DNA from: an uncultured bacterium
GTDB lineage: Bacteria > Pseudomonadota > Alphaproteobacteria > Sphingomonadales > Sphingomonadaceae
Direction of reading: 5' to 3'
NCBI GenBank assembly: GCA_903884945.1
Contig: CAISGR010000086.1
Span: 1 to 64,000, forward strand
Length of the DNA stretch: 64,000 nt
The translations under genes were made by a program, and so were the position numbers. Under the pieces are notes generated by a model that was given only the letters and a program-made list of their open reading frames with translations, was not told where the DNA came from and ran no database searches. How positions within the stretch are numbered: the stretch's first letter is position 1; each line of letters begins with the position of its first letter. Shown here piece by piece: positions 51,825 through 60,636 of the stretch.

Positions 51825-52817
51825 TTATTTGCGCCTGAGGTGAATTCCGTCCGGACGGCGCTCAATCTTGAGGTCGAACAATTCGGCAATGCGGGAGACA
51901 AACGATGCGGTGTCGGTCAGCTTGAAGCGGCCGGATACGGTCAGGTCGCCGACATCATCGCCATCGATGAGGATCGGGCGACCGGCATAGCGGTTGGCCT
52001 CCGCCACCAGGTCTCGCAGCGCGATCGATCGATACTCGACCCAGCCGCTCGGCCAGTCTTTCCGGTCGATGCTGCTATCGGAGACGGTTTCCGGGCCATA
52101 GTCCGTGGCGGAATATCGAACCGGCGCGCCGGTCAGAAGTGGTTTCGTCGTGACCGTGAAGACGGCCGGTTGCAGATTGGACCGGATATCGGCGGTTCCC
52201 GACAACAGCCGCACCTGGATCACCCGTTGCGGGGAGGAACTGACGTCGAAGACGGCCTGATTGGCGCGGATCGCGCCGGCACCGGCCTCGACGACGAATG
52301 GCCTGGGATCGGTCGCCACCGCGAAGCGGGCATTGCCCTTGCGCAGTTTTACCCGGCGCTCGACCTCGGACATTGCCACCTCGACGCGACTGTCCGAATC
52401 CAGCGTGACATCGGAACCGTCCGACAGGCGGTATGTATGGATCTCCCCATGACGGGTTGCCAAAGGCGTGCCCGCCATGACTTTCGTGCCGGGTGGTCCA
52501 ATACCGACCAAATCTGGTCGCAGCGCGACCCCGGCTATTGCGGCTGCCGCGGCAACGGCAGCGGCGAGTGCCCACCTGTTTGGCGCCGCGCGCCGCCAGC
52601 GCGGCATGTGGCGAGAATTCCTGACAATCCCGGCGTTGGCGAAATTCCGCTCGACCCGCCGATACGCTTCGGCATGGGCCGGAGACGCGGCAATCCATGC
52701 GTCGAACTCATGTTTAAGCGACGCATCATCCTGGCGGCGCAATCGGATGAACCACGAGATCGCCTGTTCCTCGATCGCATCGCGAGCGCCGAAATCACCA
52801 TATTCATTGTCGTTCAT
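51825..52817 (-). CDS. FecR-type anti-sigma factor
   Basis: A 330-residue FecR-like regulator. The N-terminal cytoplasmic DUF4880 region (EEQAISWFIRLRRQDDASLKHEFDAWIAASPAHAEAYRRV) binds the sigma factor. One membrane helix (RWALAAAVAAAAAIAGVAL) is followed by the periplasmic FecR domain and a C-terminal STN-like part (LTVSGRFKLTDTASFVSRIAELFDLKI). It relays the ligand signal from the receptor. Coupled to the sigma gene by an ATGA overlap. Confidence 0.9.
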   Translation of the reverse strand: MNDNEYGDFGARDAIEEQAISWFIRLRRQDDASLKHEFDAWIAASPAHAEAYRRVERNFANAGIVRNSRHMPRWRRAAPNRWALAAAVAAAAAIAGVALRPDLVGIGPPGTKVMAGTPLATRHGEIHTYRLSDGSDVTLDSDSRVEVAMSEVERRVKLRKGNARFAVATDPRPFVVEAGAGAIRANQAVFDVSSSPQRVIQVRLLSGTADIRSNLQPAVFTVTTKPLLTGAPVRYSATDYGPETVSDSSIDRKDWPSGWVEYRSIALRDLVAEANRYAGRPILIDGDDVGDLTVSGRFKLTDTASFVSRIAELFDLKIERRPDGIHLRRK

Positions 52818-53419
52818 CGGGAGCTGTCCACCGCGCGCGCGATGTGGGCGAGTGCCTTCATCATATGATATTCCACGGTCGCGACACTGATCCCCAGTTG
52901 CTCATGGATCTCGCGATAGCTCAATTCGTCGATGCGGTGCATCAGGAACACGCGCCGTGTCTTCTCGGGCAGCGTGTCGACCGCCTTCTCATAAACCCCG
53001 TGCAGATCCTCGGCCTCCAATCCCCATTCCTGCTGTGGTGCGGTCGGAATGTCGCGATGCTGATCGATCGGGAACAGCATGACATTGTTCTTCTCGCGCC
53101 AGCGCGCGCGGTCGATCAGCAAGTTACGCGCGATCCGACGCAGAAAGCCCGCGGGATTGGCGAGGCTCGCCACCTGTGGGCTTCCGGCCGCTCGTGCGAA
53201 CACTTCCTGCACCAGGTCCTGCGCCTGATCGTGCCCGGCGCGCCGGCCGAGATAGGCCATCAGGTCGCGCCGTTCGGTCCGATAGGCATCTTCGAGCGTC
53301 GGCGCCGGGAGCGGATCTGCCTCGAGCAGAATGACCGGCGAGGGGCTATTGTGACAGCCGGACGAGACCGACAGCGGTGGTCGGCCAAGCGGGAAAGGCG
53401 GGTTCGAAGAGGACGACAC
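52814..53419 (-). CDS. ECF sigma factor, FecI-like
   Basis: A 201-residue ECF sigma factor. The sigma-2 region (LEDAYRTERRDLMAYLGRRAGHDQAQDLVQEVFARA...FLRRIARNLLIDRARW) and sigma-4 region (DTLPEKTRRVFLMHRIDELSYREIHEQLGISVATVEYHMMKALAHI) are complete. The start is a GTG at 53419; the first 35 residues are not conserved in the family. It should direct transcription of the receptor and isopeptidase genes when released by FecR. Confidence 0.9.
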   Translation of the reverse strand: MSSSSNPPFPLGRPPLSVSSGCHNSPSPVILLEADPLPAPTLEDAYRTERRDLMAYLGRRAGHDQAQDLVQEVFARAAGSPQVASLANPAGFLRRIARNLLIDRARWREKNNVMLFPIDQHRDIPTAPQQEWGLEAEDLHGVYEKAVDTLPEKTRRVFLMHRIDELSYREIHEQLGISVATVEYHMMKALAHIARAVDSSR

Positions 53420-53863
53420 GCATCAACCTCGCGCGGCATCGCAATCGCACTGGCAAGCCAGCCCGACGCGTTTTCCAGCGCTACGCCGCCGTCAGGCTGC
53501 CTGACGGCTTGCCCTTGTCCGGTACGGCCGCCTGTCCCTCATGGACCGGCGCTCATAATGCCTGGCGGATCATTCCGATCGCGCGGCTGCCAGATAATCA
53601 CCGCGCAGGTCGAATCATGGCCGTAACGGCAAGCGATGACAAGGGGAGGGCGGATCCTGAGGTGCTGATTTGAAGCATTCGACCGCCAGCGGCGCTACTC
53701 GACGGTGACGGTCGGCAGTCGACCCACTTCCCGACGATTATGAACCAATGCGCGATGCTCAGAAGCGGACACTCGCAAAAAAGACACCTGATGGGTGTGC
53801 CGCCCTCCGTTGCGTTCGATTGGAGGAACAAGATTTTAACTCCGCCATTTTACGCCGCTAGTC
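53420..53863. other. Intergenic region at end of lasso locus
   Basis: 444 bases with no supported gene. It should contain the reverse promoter of the sigma-factor operon and the forward promoter of the small membrane gene. The right half (53780-53860) is less GC-rich. No strong hairpin or recognisable operator was found. Confidence 0.35.
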
Positions 53864-54136
53864 ATGATGCGCCTTCTCGCCATAGTCGAAGGTCTCTTCC
53901 TGTTCGCAGCGGCGGCCACATACGGCTCGGGTTCGCTCGGGATAGGGTTTATTCTTATGCTCGGTGCATATCATTGGACAACTTTTGCACTCATCGGCGT
54001 CTTCGCCGCTGCCGCCGTGGCTTGCATTGTGATTGCAGTTCAACTCCTGATTAAACCGCATCAAAACTTGATGATCGCCGGTCTGCTTTTTCTGATGCCA
54101 GCTGTTATAATCAGTTCGAAATTGGTGAAAATCTGA
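53864..54136 (+). CDS. Small hydrophobic membrane protein
   Basis: A 90-residue protein that is nearly all membrane: MRLLAIVEGLFLFAAAATYG, FILMLGAYHWTTFALIGVFAAAAVACIVIAVQLLI and MIAGLLFLMPAVIIS give three or four helices. Its composition is lower in GC than its surroundings. No family is recognised. Unknown role; a lasso immunity or uptake link is possible only by proximity. Confidence 0.5.
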   Translation: MMRLLAIVEGLFLFAAAATYGSGSLGIGFILMLGAYHWTTFALIGVFAAAAVACIVIAVQLLIKPHQNLMIAGLLFLMPAVIISSKLVKI

Positions 54137-54348
54137 TAGATTTCAGGTTCCCATCGATCTCAAATTAGCATCTTTCCAACAGGATTTTTCTACGCGGTGA
54201 AGTGATCGCTATCGCCTAGGCGGTCCTGTGAGGATCCGGCCCCTTTCCCACCAGATTTCACTATCCATGCGAGCTTTTGTATTTCTCGAAAATCAACATT
54301 CGTTCTTGGATCGGCACGAGATCTATCAAGATCGCCGCTGCTCCGACA

Positions 54349-55734
54349 CTATTTCACCGGAGACCCGGCGGCCCCATCCTGGTTATTCTGATCCTTGTTC
54401 ACGCTGGCGAGCCAGCCAGCGAGGGTATTCTTCTGTCCTTCGAAGTCGCGATAGCTTCTGCTATCCAGGCTTTTCGTGCAGGTTTCTCCCTTTGGGAAAT
54501 ACTGGCAGGCGAACGGCATCCCCAGCACGAGACCGAGTGGTCGAACGTCGAACTTCGCCGCGATCGCGCGAGGATTGTCGAGTTCAGAGGCATGGATGCA
54601 CATCAAACTGAAAAGCGTAGCCGCCGCCAACAGTACGCCGTTGCGCGTCAGTCCCGTGAAGTTCTCTCGCGCCTGAGCTTGCACGCGGGAGATCGCCCGT
54701 GTCGGCGGCAACCGGCGCAGCAACGCCGCGGCCTCCGCTTGTTCCAGCGTTGCAGAACGCGCCACGCGACCGAATCCCCGCGAGGCGGATGGAGCATTGA
54801 ACACCATCGATCCCGTCGTGCGCGCAAGTGCTGTGACGCGCTGGACGACCGTCGGGTGGGTCGCATTGCTTCCCTCGGTATCACCGGCGATCATCATCGC
54901 ATCGTCTTCAGTCCGGGCACCCTCGACGTGATAGTCATGCTCGACCTTGACCAATGCCGCCGCGAGCGCGGCCGGATTCTTGGTGAGCTGGACAGCCTCC
55001 GCATCGGCGATGAATTCGCGCGATGACGCGATGAGTAATCGCGAGACCTGCCCTACTCGCAGCGCCAGATGGCCGACGAACGTCGCGGCGAGAGCGAGTG
55101 GCAGGATCGCCGGCACGGCGATCGCCATGAGCGCATGGACGACGGTGAGCTTGAGCGGGTTGTTTTGATGAAGCCGCGTCAGCGCCGACATGAAGATGTT
55201 GGCCGCCGCCATCAGTCGGATATCGCCGTTCTTGATATGGCTGAGCTCGTGCGCGAGGACGGCGGAAAGCTCGTCGTCGTCGAGGCTGTCGATCAGGCCT
55301 CGCGTCACCACGACTACGGCTTTCTTGCGCCCGATGCCGCAAGCGAAGGCATTCAGAGCCGGAGACGCGATCACCCCTACATAGGGGATGGGCAATCCCA
55401 GCATCATGATCAGCGGCTCGATCAGCCGGCATAAGCGCGGCTCCTCGCTGTCGTCGATAAATTCGAAGCCAATGGCGCGCTTTACGGTCTCGATATGCCA
55501 GAACATCTGGCAAGCGAACCAGATGACCGACGCCAGCGCGACCAGGAGCATGTAGCGCGTCGCATAGCCAGTCCAGTCGAGGAATGGCGCATGTTCCGGG
55601 TCGACGAGAGCCAAAGGCAGGAACAGCGCGAGTGCCGCGATCGGCTGGATCGCGAGAAGGAAGCCGACGAACAATGTCGTCGACCGACCATCGTTGCTCC
55701 GGATCCAGCCATAAAGCCCTGTCGGCTCGCTCAC
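54349..55734 (-). CDS. M48-family membrane metalloprotease
   Basis: A 461-residue HtpX-like zinc protease. It has N-terminal membrane helices (TTLFVGFLLAIQPIAALALFLPLAL; YMLLVALASVIWFACQMFW), the zinc motif LAHELSHIKNGD near residue 160, and the third-ligand region SREFIADAEAVQL. Two internal helices lie between them. The C-terminal 150 residues contain another membrane segment and a polar tail. GTG start at 55734. It follows the LemA gene by 21 bases, a frequent LemA-HtpX pairing in membrane quality control. Confidence 0.85.
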   Translation of the reverse strand: MSEPTGLYGWIRSNDGRSTTLFVGFLLAIQPIAALALFLPLALVDPEHAPFLDWTGYATRYMLLVALASVIWFACQMFWHIETVKRAIGFEFIDDSEEPRLCRLIEPLIMMLGLPIPYVGVIASPALNAFACGIGRKKAVVVVTRGLIDSLDDDELSAVLAHELSHIKNGDIRLMAAANIFMSALTRLHQNNPLKLTVVHALMAIAVPAILPLALAATFVGHLALRVGQVSRLLIASSREFIADAEAVQLTKNPAALAAALVKVEHDYHVEGARTEDDAMMIAGDTEGSNATHPTVVQRVTALARTTGSMVFNAPSASRGFGRVARSATLEQAEAAALLRRLPPTRAISRVQAQARENFTGLTRNGVLLAAATLFSLMCIHASELDNPRAIAAKFDVRPLGLVLGMPFACQYFPKGETCTKSLDSRSYRDFEGQKNTLAGWLASVNKDQNNQDGAAGSPVK

Positions 55735-55755
55735 GCGAATTGCCCTGGCATCAGA

Positions 55756-56340
55756 TCAGAAAGCGATCGCGACGGGCTTGTCGACCGTAGTTCGTTCGAC
55801 GCCCAGGCCAAAGGCTTGGCGGCCGCTCATGCTGCGCCTCTGCGCGACAAAACTGCCGGGGAACTGGCGCATCACGGTATTATATTCCTCGATCGCCAGA
55901 TTGTAGAACCGCCGAGCCGCCGTAATCCGGTTTTCGCAGTCCACAAGCTGCTGACGGAGCTGCGTGAATTCCGGGAGCGCGCGCAGGTCTGGATACTTCT
56001 CGACTGCGGACAAGAGCGTGCTGATCTGCGCGGTGAGATTGCCTTCTGCTTCCAGGCGCACGGCCGGCGCTACCATGCCGAGCGCCTGGGCCCGTGCGGT
56101 CGTGATGCCGAGGATGATCTCCTGCTCGTGCTTGGCGACGCCCTTCGTTACCTCCACCAGACCGGGGATCAAATTATGGCGATGCTTCAGATGGACGTCG
56201 ACGTCCGCCAGAGCGGTGTCACACCGCTGATCCAGAGCGATCAGCGTGTTGCCCGTCCTCGTATACACCCGGAAGATGATATAGGCCGCGAGACCGATCA
56301 CGACGAATGTGCCGCCTAGCACCCACCAAAGCATATCCAT
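55756..56340 (-). CDS. LemA-family protein
   Basis: A 194-residue LemA protein with an N-terminal membrane anchor (WWVLGGTFVVIGLAAYIIF), then the helical bundle with TLIALDQRCDTALADVDVHLKHRHNLIPGLVEVTKGVA and the late ITAARRFYNLAIEEYNTVMRQFPGSFVA signature. The function is poorly known; family members pair with membrane proteases or TPM-domain proteins. First gene of a two-gene operon with the M48 protease. Confidence 0.9.
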   Translation of the reverse strand: MDMLWWVLGGTFVVIGLAAYIIFRVYTRTGNTLIALDQRCDTALADVDVHLKHRHNLIPGLVEVTKGVAKHEQEIILGITTARAQALGMVAPAVRLEAEGNLTAQISTLLSAVEKYPDLRALPEFTQLRQQLVDCENRITAARRFYNLAIEEYNTVMRQFPGSFVAQRRSMSGRQAFGLGVERTTVDKPVAIAF

Positions 56341-56537
56341 ATTTGGTTTCCTCCCTTTGATATGGGAGGACCGATAAGGCGCGTTGCTTTATAAAACTTT
56401 GACGGGAAGACGCTTAACGGTTTTACGTCATTTTAAGTCTCGCCGACGAAACCGATCCCAAGTCGATTTGTGCAAGCATCGTGTTCGAACCGGTTTTCCA
56501 GCGGATGCGGCACCGCGATCCGACAGGGAGAGTGCCA

Positions 56538-57554
56538 ATGATCCGCAAGCCGACAGAGAAAGACTTCCGCGAGGGAGCTGCCGTCACCGCCCTTCGCGAG
56601 ACCAGAAAGGTTGCCATCGAGGGCAGCAAGGGGATCGGTCAGGGCGCAAGGAAGGTCCTCCACACCTACCTGATGATCATCTTCGGGTTTGGTCTTCTGA
56701 TGTCACTGCTCCCCTATCTCGCGGGCAACCGTTGGATGTGGGTCCTGGGACTGATCGCCTTGGTCGCTGTCGGATGGAACCGGCGGGCTCGTGGTCCCGA
56801 GAAGCGAGAAAGCCTGCTTCACGACCGCAAACCCCAACCAGCCCAGCCATTGCGGGGTGTGGGCTTGCAATCAGGCACCTATGAATGCTCCATCGAGGCT
56901 CTTGGGCGGCATGCAGCGACGCTCGCGATCCCGGCATTGCTCATGTTCGTGTTCGCAAACGCCTTCGGCGGTCTCCACGTCCCCGTGACGGTCATCGGCA
57001 TCATCCTCTTCGCGCAAGCCGTGCTGCTTGTCGCGCGGATCTTCGGCGACCGGACCGTGGTTCGTTTCGATGCGGAGGCGGTCGTCGTTCAAGGCCTCCT
57101 AGGCGAAAGCCGGATGCTCTGGAACGATGCCGACGACATTTACGTCCACACGAGTTCGATGTTCGATCTCAAGGTGCGCTTCGCGGCGGGGACGCGGCAA
57201 AACGTCGTGATTGAGGCGACGCGGAACAGCATGGGTGGTCCGACGCGTCTGCTCGTCCCCATCGGACTGCTCGGACTCGACGAGGAAGAACTCACGGCGC
57301 TCATCACCAAGCTGGTCAGTTGTCGAGCCGCCGGCGGGGTCACCGTGCCTTCATGGCGGCAACAGGCGGCGCCTGCCCCATCGCCAATTCTGCCCAAGGT
57401 CACGCCGGGGGGAGATCCACGCGACGGATTCGATCCGGACGCGATAATCGCCCGTCACCTGGCCGAACGAGAACAGATCGTTGCAGTGACCCGTCCCGAC
57501 TTGCAGTCCGACCAATCGCCGCGCAAAGGGTTCGGACGCAAGGTCTCACGATAG
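56538..57554 (+). CDS. Membrane protein with PH-like domain
   Basis: A 338-residue protein divergent from the LemA/M48 operon. Two pairs of membrane helices (LMIIFGFGLLMSLLPYLAG plus MWVLGLIALVAVGW; LAIPALLMFVFANAFGG plus VIGIILFAQAVLLVARIF) precede a beta-rich stretch (VVRFDAEAVVVQGLLGESRMLWNDADDIYVHTSS..DLKVRF) resembling bacterial PH domains. The C-terminus is disordered. ATG 56538 with GGGAGAG upstream is chosen over 56481. Unknown function; possibly part of the LemA/M48 envelope system. Confidence 0.65.
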   Translation: MIRKPTEKDFREGAAVTALRETRKVAIEGSKGIGQGARKVLHTYLMIIFGFGLLMSLLPYLAGNRWMWVLGLIALVAVGWNRRARGPEKRESLLHDRKPQPAQPLRGVGLQSGTYECSIEALGRHAATLAIPALLMFVFANAFGGLHVPVTVIGIILFAQAVLLVARIFGDRTVVRFDAEAVVVQGLLGESRMLWNDADDIYVHTSSMFDLKVRFAAGTRQNVVIEATRNSMGGPTRLLVPIGLLGLDEEELTALITKLVSCRAAGGVTVPSWRQQAAPAPSPILPKVTPGGDPRDGFDPDAIIARHLAEREQIVAVTRPDLQSDQSPRKGFGRKVSR

Positions 57555-57881
57555 GGGAACTTGCTACCGGGAATCACGTCCCGTGAAATTTTTGGAATCG
57601 CGCTAACGCCCATCGGATGCCGAGCGTTTCAGGACGAGGCGCAGTACGGCCCAGACCCCCGCGCGCCTTGCGGATCTGGCAGCTATTGTCATCGATCTCC
57701 CGAAACCTGCCCGACCGCACCCCACCAGCTATCGCCATTTGCTCCGTTGGTTGTCCCCCAGTACGTGGAGGGTCAGGATCGTTAAATCGTCGCGAGGATG
57801 AGTCGTCACCTTGTTGAAAACCACCTCAATTTGAAGGCGCATTCAAACGGGATCGGGCTGTTTCCGCATCCCAGCCGAAGC
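57555..57881. other. Intergenic region
   Basis: 327 bases between two convergent genes. No gene, strong hairpin or repeat was found. Confidence 0.4.
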
Positions 57882-58814
57882 CTACGGTCCCTTCTCCGCG
57901 ACCGCCTGCTCGAGCGCGGCAAGGCGCTCGGTGCAGATCGCAAGGACGATCCCGCCCAGCATTTCCACGCGGCTGGTGAGCCACTCGAGTTGCTCGGTCG
58001 TGATTTGATAGTGCCGGAAATAGCGGGCTTTCACATAGGCTTCCTGCAACTTTCCGAACAGCAGCTCGTCCGCCTTTGTTTCCCTCGGCCACGCCTCTAC
58101 GAGACGCCGATCAAGGGTCTCGGCCCGGCCGCGTAGCGCCTCAATGTTGTGAACGTGCGGCGTATAGAAGGTCACCGTCAGCAAGACGCAGTGATACAGG
58201 CGTTCGGCAGTCTGGTGCAGGTCGAAGGCGGCGTCTCGCAGATATTCTTTATCGAGATAAAATTTTGCGCCTTCGAAGCGCTTCATTGCCGAAGGAAACC
58301 ACACGTCGAAATACTCCCGTGCCATGTCGAACGCCTGCTGGGGCGTCTTGGGCTTGGGGGTATGCAGTTCGCTATCGTCAATCTGATAAAGCGCGATCCC
58401 GTCCTGCCGCACGTCCATGAAGAAATAGCGGCCATGCGCGAGGCCGTCATTCACCTCCTGGAGTGTGTGAACGATGAAATTGACCGGCGTGCGCAGGCTG
58501 TGTGTGATCGTCAGCTCGCGGATCAGCCGGTCCTGCAGCTTCAGCCAGTAATCGACGCGGGACGTGAGCCTCTTGTCGTTTACGATGATCAGGATGTCGA
58601 AATCGGATTGATAGCCTTGGCGGCTCGTCGGCTCGTCGCGGAACTCGCCCCGCGCATAGCTCCCGTACAGGATGATCTTCTCAATCCGCCCACGCTTCTT
58701 CCACTGGTGCTTGGCCAGCGCCAGCGCGTCCTCGAACTCCTCGAAGATCATCCGAACGACGCGTTCGAGCTCGCGCTGTTTGTCAGCCGACAGATGGTCA
58801 AGGTCAGTTCGCAT
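57882..58814 (-). CDS. Nucleotidyltransferase-HEPN fusion protein
   Basis: A 310-residue protein joining a minimal nucleotidyltransferase (KIILYGSYARGEFRDEP...GYQSDFDILIIV near residue 48; G-S and D-x-D) to a C-terminal HEPN-like helical domain (KFYLDKEYLRDAAFDLHQTAERLYHCVLLTVTFYTPHVHN...). In MNT-HEPN systems the NTase AMPylates and silences the HEPN RNase, but here no Rx4-6H motif is obvious, so this could be a one-piece or catalytically altered version. ATG 58814 is the conserved start; the frame stays open upstream. Confidence 0.78.
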   Translation of the reverse strand: MRTDLDHLSADKQRELERVVRMIFEEFEDALALAKHQWKKRGRIEKIILYGSYARGEFRDEPTSRQGYQSDFDILIIVNDKRLTSRVDYWLKLQDRLIRELTITHSLRTPVNFIVHTLQEVNDGLAHGRYFFMDVRQDGIALYQIDDSELHTPKPKTPQQAFDMAREYFDVWFPSAMKRFEGAKFYLDKEYLRDAAFDLHQTAERLYHCVLLTVTFYTPHVHNIEALRGRAETLDRRLVEAWPRETKADELLFGKLQEAYVKARYFRHYQITTEQLEWLTSRVEMLGGIVLAICTERLAALEQAVAEKGP

Positions 58815-58869
58815 CGGGAACAGCCTAGCAACCCTTGTCGGTCGATGCATCCGCCAATGAGGACCCGCA

Positions 58870-59097
58870 TCACTTTCCAACGAAGCGCTTGAACCGTTCT
58901 TTCGCGTCCGCTTCCTGGACGGCAATGCTCGCATTGCCGCACTCGTCACCACCTGCCGAGCCACTTCTGCACGCGGCGTCCACCCGCCGCGCCTCATCGA
59001 TATGAGCCTCGAAAAATTGCGTGCTGCGCGAAGCCGGCTTGGCGCATCCAGCAAGACCTGCGGCGCAGATAAGCCCGATCCACAGAACGGATTTCAT
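58870..59097 (-). CDS. EexN-like entry-exclusion lipoprotein
   Basis: A 75-residue lipoprotein with signal and lipobox (LICAAGLAGC), then a short charged periplasmic part with two cysteines (DAACRSGSAGGDECGNAS) and EADAKERFKRF. This pattern fits EexN/TrbK-type exclusion lipoproteins carried by conjugative plasmids. It is 14 kb beyond the trb operon and suggests the conjugative element extends to at least here. Confidence 0.6.
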   Translation of the reverse strand: MKSVLWIGLICAAGLAGCAKPASRSTQFFEAHIDEARRVDAACRSGSAGGDECGNASIAVQEADAKERFKRFVGK

Positions 59098-59149
59098 TTC
59101 TTCTCTCCCAAATGCGGGTCCACCGCAGCCGATGCCGGTCGACCCGGCG

Positions 59150-59755
59150 TCAAATGATCTGGCCGCCACGTGACGCCGCGATAAGCTGATCGACTGCCGA
59201 TCGGCGGCGATCATGATGATAATCGATGGCCGCGCGCAAGCCGGGACTATCCGCCTCATCCATCATTCGCTCGATTGCACCGACATCCTTGTCCGCCTCG
59301 GCAAGCACCGCCGCCTCGTGGTGGCGAAAACGCCCCAGCCTCGCGGCGGCATTCTCGATCGCCCAGTCAAGCTCCTCGTCCCTCGCCCGGGCAACCAGCG
59401 AGGCGAACAGGTGGGCACTGCGCTCCGGCAGATCACCGCCTGTGAGCTGAAATTCGTCCGGACGCCCGGCCCGTTCACGGCCGAGCGCCATCGTCACGAT
59501 CGCATGGTGCCAGTCGAGCAATCCGCGCAGGCCGGCTTCGTCCAGCCTCGGCACATGGAAGCCATCACCCGGCTGGGAGACGATCAGCCGTTCCCCGGTC
59601 AGGCGGTTAAGGCTGTCGCGAACGGGTGTGATGCTCACGCCCAGATCAGCCGCCAGGCGCGCGGCTTCGAGCCGCTGCCCGGCGGGCCATGCCCCCATCA
59701 GGAGACGGCGGCGCAGCGTGTCATAGGTGGGCTCCAGCACATGGGCGGGGCTCAT
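59150..59755 (-). CDS. GntR-family regulator
   Basis: A 201-residue GntR/FadR-like regulator: winged helix-turn-helix (TYDTLRRRLLMGAWPAGQRLEAARLAADLGVSITPVRDSLNRLTGERLIVSQPGDGFHV) and a reduced helical effector domain. It overlaps the phyH stop by four bases, making it the last gene of luxI-phyH-gntR. The ligand is unknown. Confidence 0.85.
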   Translation of the reverse strand: MSPAHVLEPTYDTLRRRLLMGAWPAGQRLEAARLAADLGVSITPVRDSLNRLTGERLIVSQPGDGFHVPRLDEAGLRGLLDWHHAIVTMALGRERAGRPDEFQLTGGDLPERSAHLFASLVARARDEELDWAIENAAARLGRFRHHEAAVLAEADKDVGAIERMMDEADSPGLRAAIDYHHDRRRSAVDQLIAASRGGQII

Positions 59756-60636
59756 CCGGATTGCTCCGCGACGACATCGGCGTAGTCCGCCAGCATTGCT
59801 TCCTGATCCGGGCGCAACGCATCGACGGCACCGATATGCTGGGGGACGTCGTCCCGGAGCAGCAGCGACGGGCACTGGCCTTCATAATTGCCGAGATTGG
59901 GGCGATGCTGTCGATACCCCGCCAGCCCCGCGATCTCCGGCGGGAACGATCGTGCGATGTCGGGCGGATAGGCCAGCCATTGATTCTCATAGGGTTTGAG
60001 CCATCCGAGACAATAGCCGACGACGATGCCACGTCGTGCGAGCGGCGTTTCATTGGCGCCGGCACCATGCGCTGTGGACCCGAGGAAGCAGATGGCCGAC
60101 CCCGGCCCGCATTCGGCCGCGACCGGCGCCCCCAGATCGTCCTTCGCCATCCCGTCTCGACCATGGCTGCCGGGGTAGATCTGCGTCGCGCCATTCTCGC
60201 GCGAGAATGGTGTGAGCGGCCAGATGACATTGATCAGATACTCGTGGTCGCCCTTTGCGCCCTGCCACATATCATGATCGCGATGAGGAAATTGCCGGAC
60301 CTCGCCGGGATGGATCTCGATTGCCTGGGCGACATTGAGCTGAAGGCAGTCGCACGCGTCTCCGAGCAATTGCTCGGCCAGCGCGATGATCGTCGGGTTC
60401 GCGATCAAGGCCGCCGCATGGGGCGACCGGCGCAGCAGGCTCGCAAAGCGCTTCGTTCGCGCGCCGTAAAAGCGGCCCTGGCAGAAGGGCGTTGCGGCGA
60501 AATCCGGCTCCAGATCCCGTTCAAGTTCCCGGATCGTATCGCCGGGTACCAGATCCGGGATGATGCAATATCCTTCCTCCCTCAATGCTTCAGCCCACGA
60601 CCGCGTCGCGCTAGCGCCAGTCTCTCGGCCGGTCAT
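59752..60636 (-). CDS. Phytanoyl-CoA dioxygenase family (PhyH-like) oxygenase
   Basis: A 294-residue Fe(II)/2-oxoglutarate oxygenase. The metal triad appears as H-x-D in FPHRDHDMW and the distal His in GSTAHGAGAN; an Arg in LARRGIVVGYC likely binds 2-oxoglutarate. The gene overlaps luxI by four bases. Linkage of phyH-like genes to luxI has been noted in sphingomonads (from memory). Substrate unknown; it could hydroxylate the acyl-homoserine lactone or a secreted metabolite. Confidence 0.85.
   Translation of the reverse strand: MTGRETGASATRSWAEALREEGYCIIPDLVPGDTIRELERDLEPDFAATPFCQGRFYGARTKRFASLLRRSPHAAALIANPTIIALAEQLLGDACDCLQLNVAQAIEIHPGEVRQFPHRDHDMWQGAKGDHEYLINVIWPLTPFSRENGATQIYPGSHGRDGMAKDDLGAPVAAECGPGSAICFLGSTAHGAGANETPLARRGIVVGYCLGWLKPYENQWLAYPPDIARSFPPEIAGLAGYRQHRPNLGNYEGQCPSLLLRDDVPQHIGAVDALRPDQEAMLADYADVVAEQSG

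Noticed and set aside
51447..52868. 473-codon forward frame opposite FecR and the receptor start
   Set aside because: The opposite strand carries full FecR and signal-peptide sequences; this frame has no domain and no ribosome site.
58815..59054. N-terminal extension of the nucleotidyltransferase-HEPN gene
   Set aside because: The open frame continues upstream but reads as basic low-complexity sequence and crosses the EexN-like lipoprotein gene. The ATG at 58814 fits the domain start.
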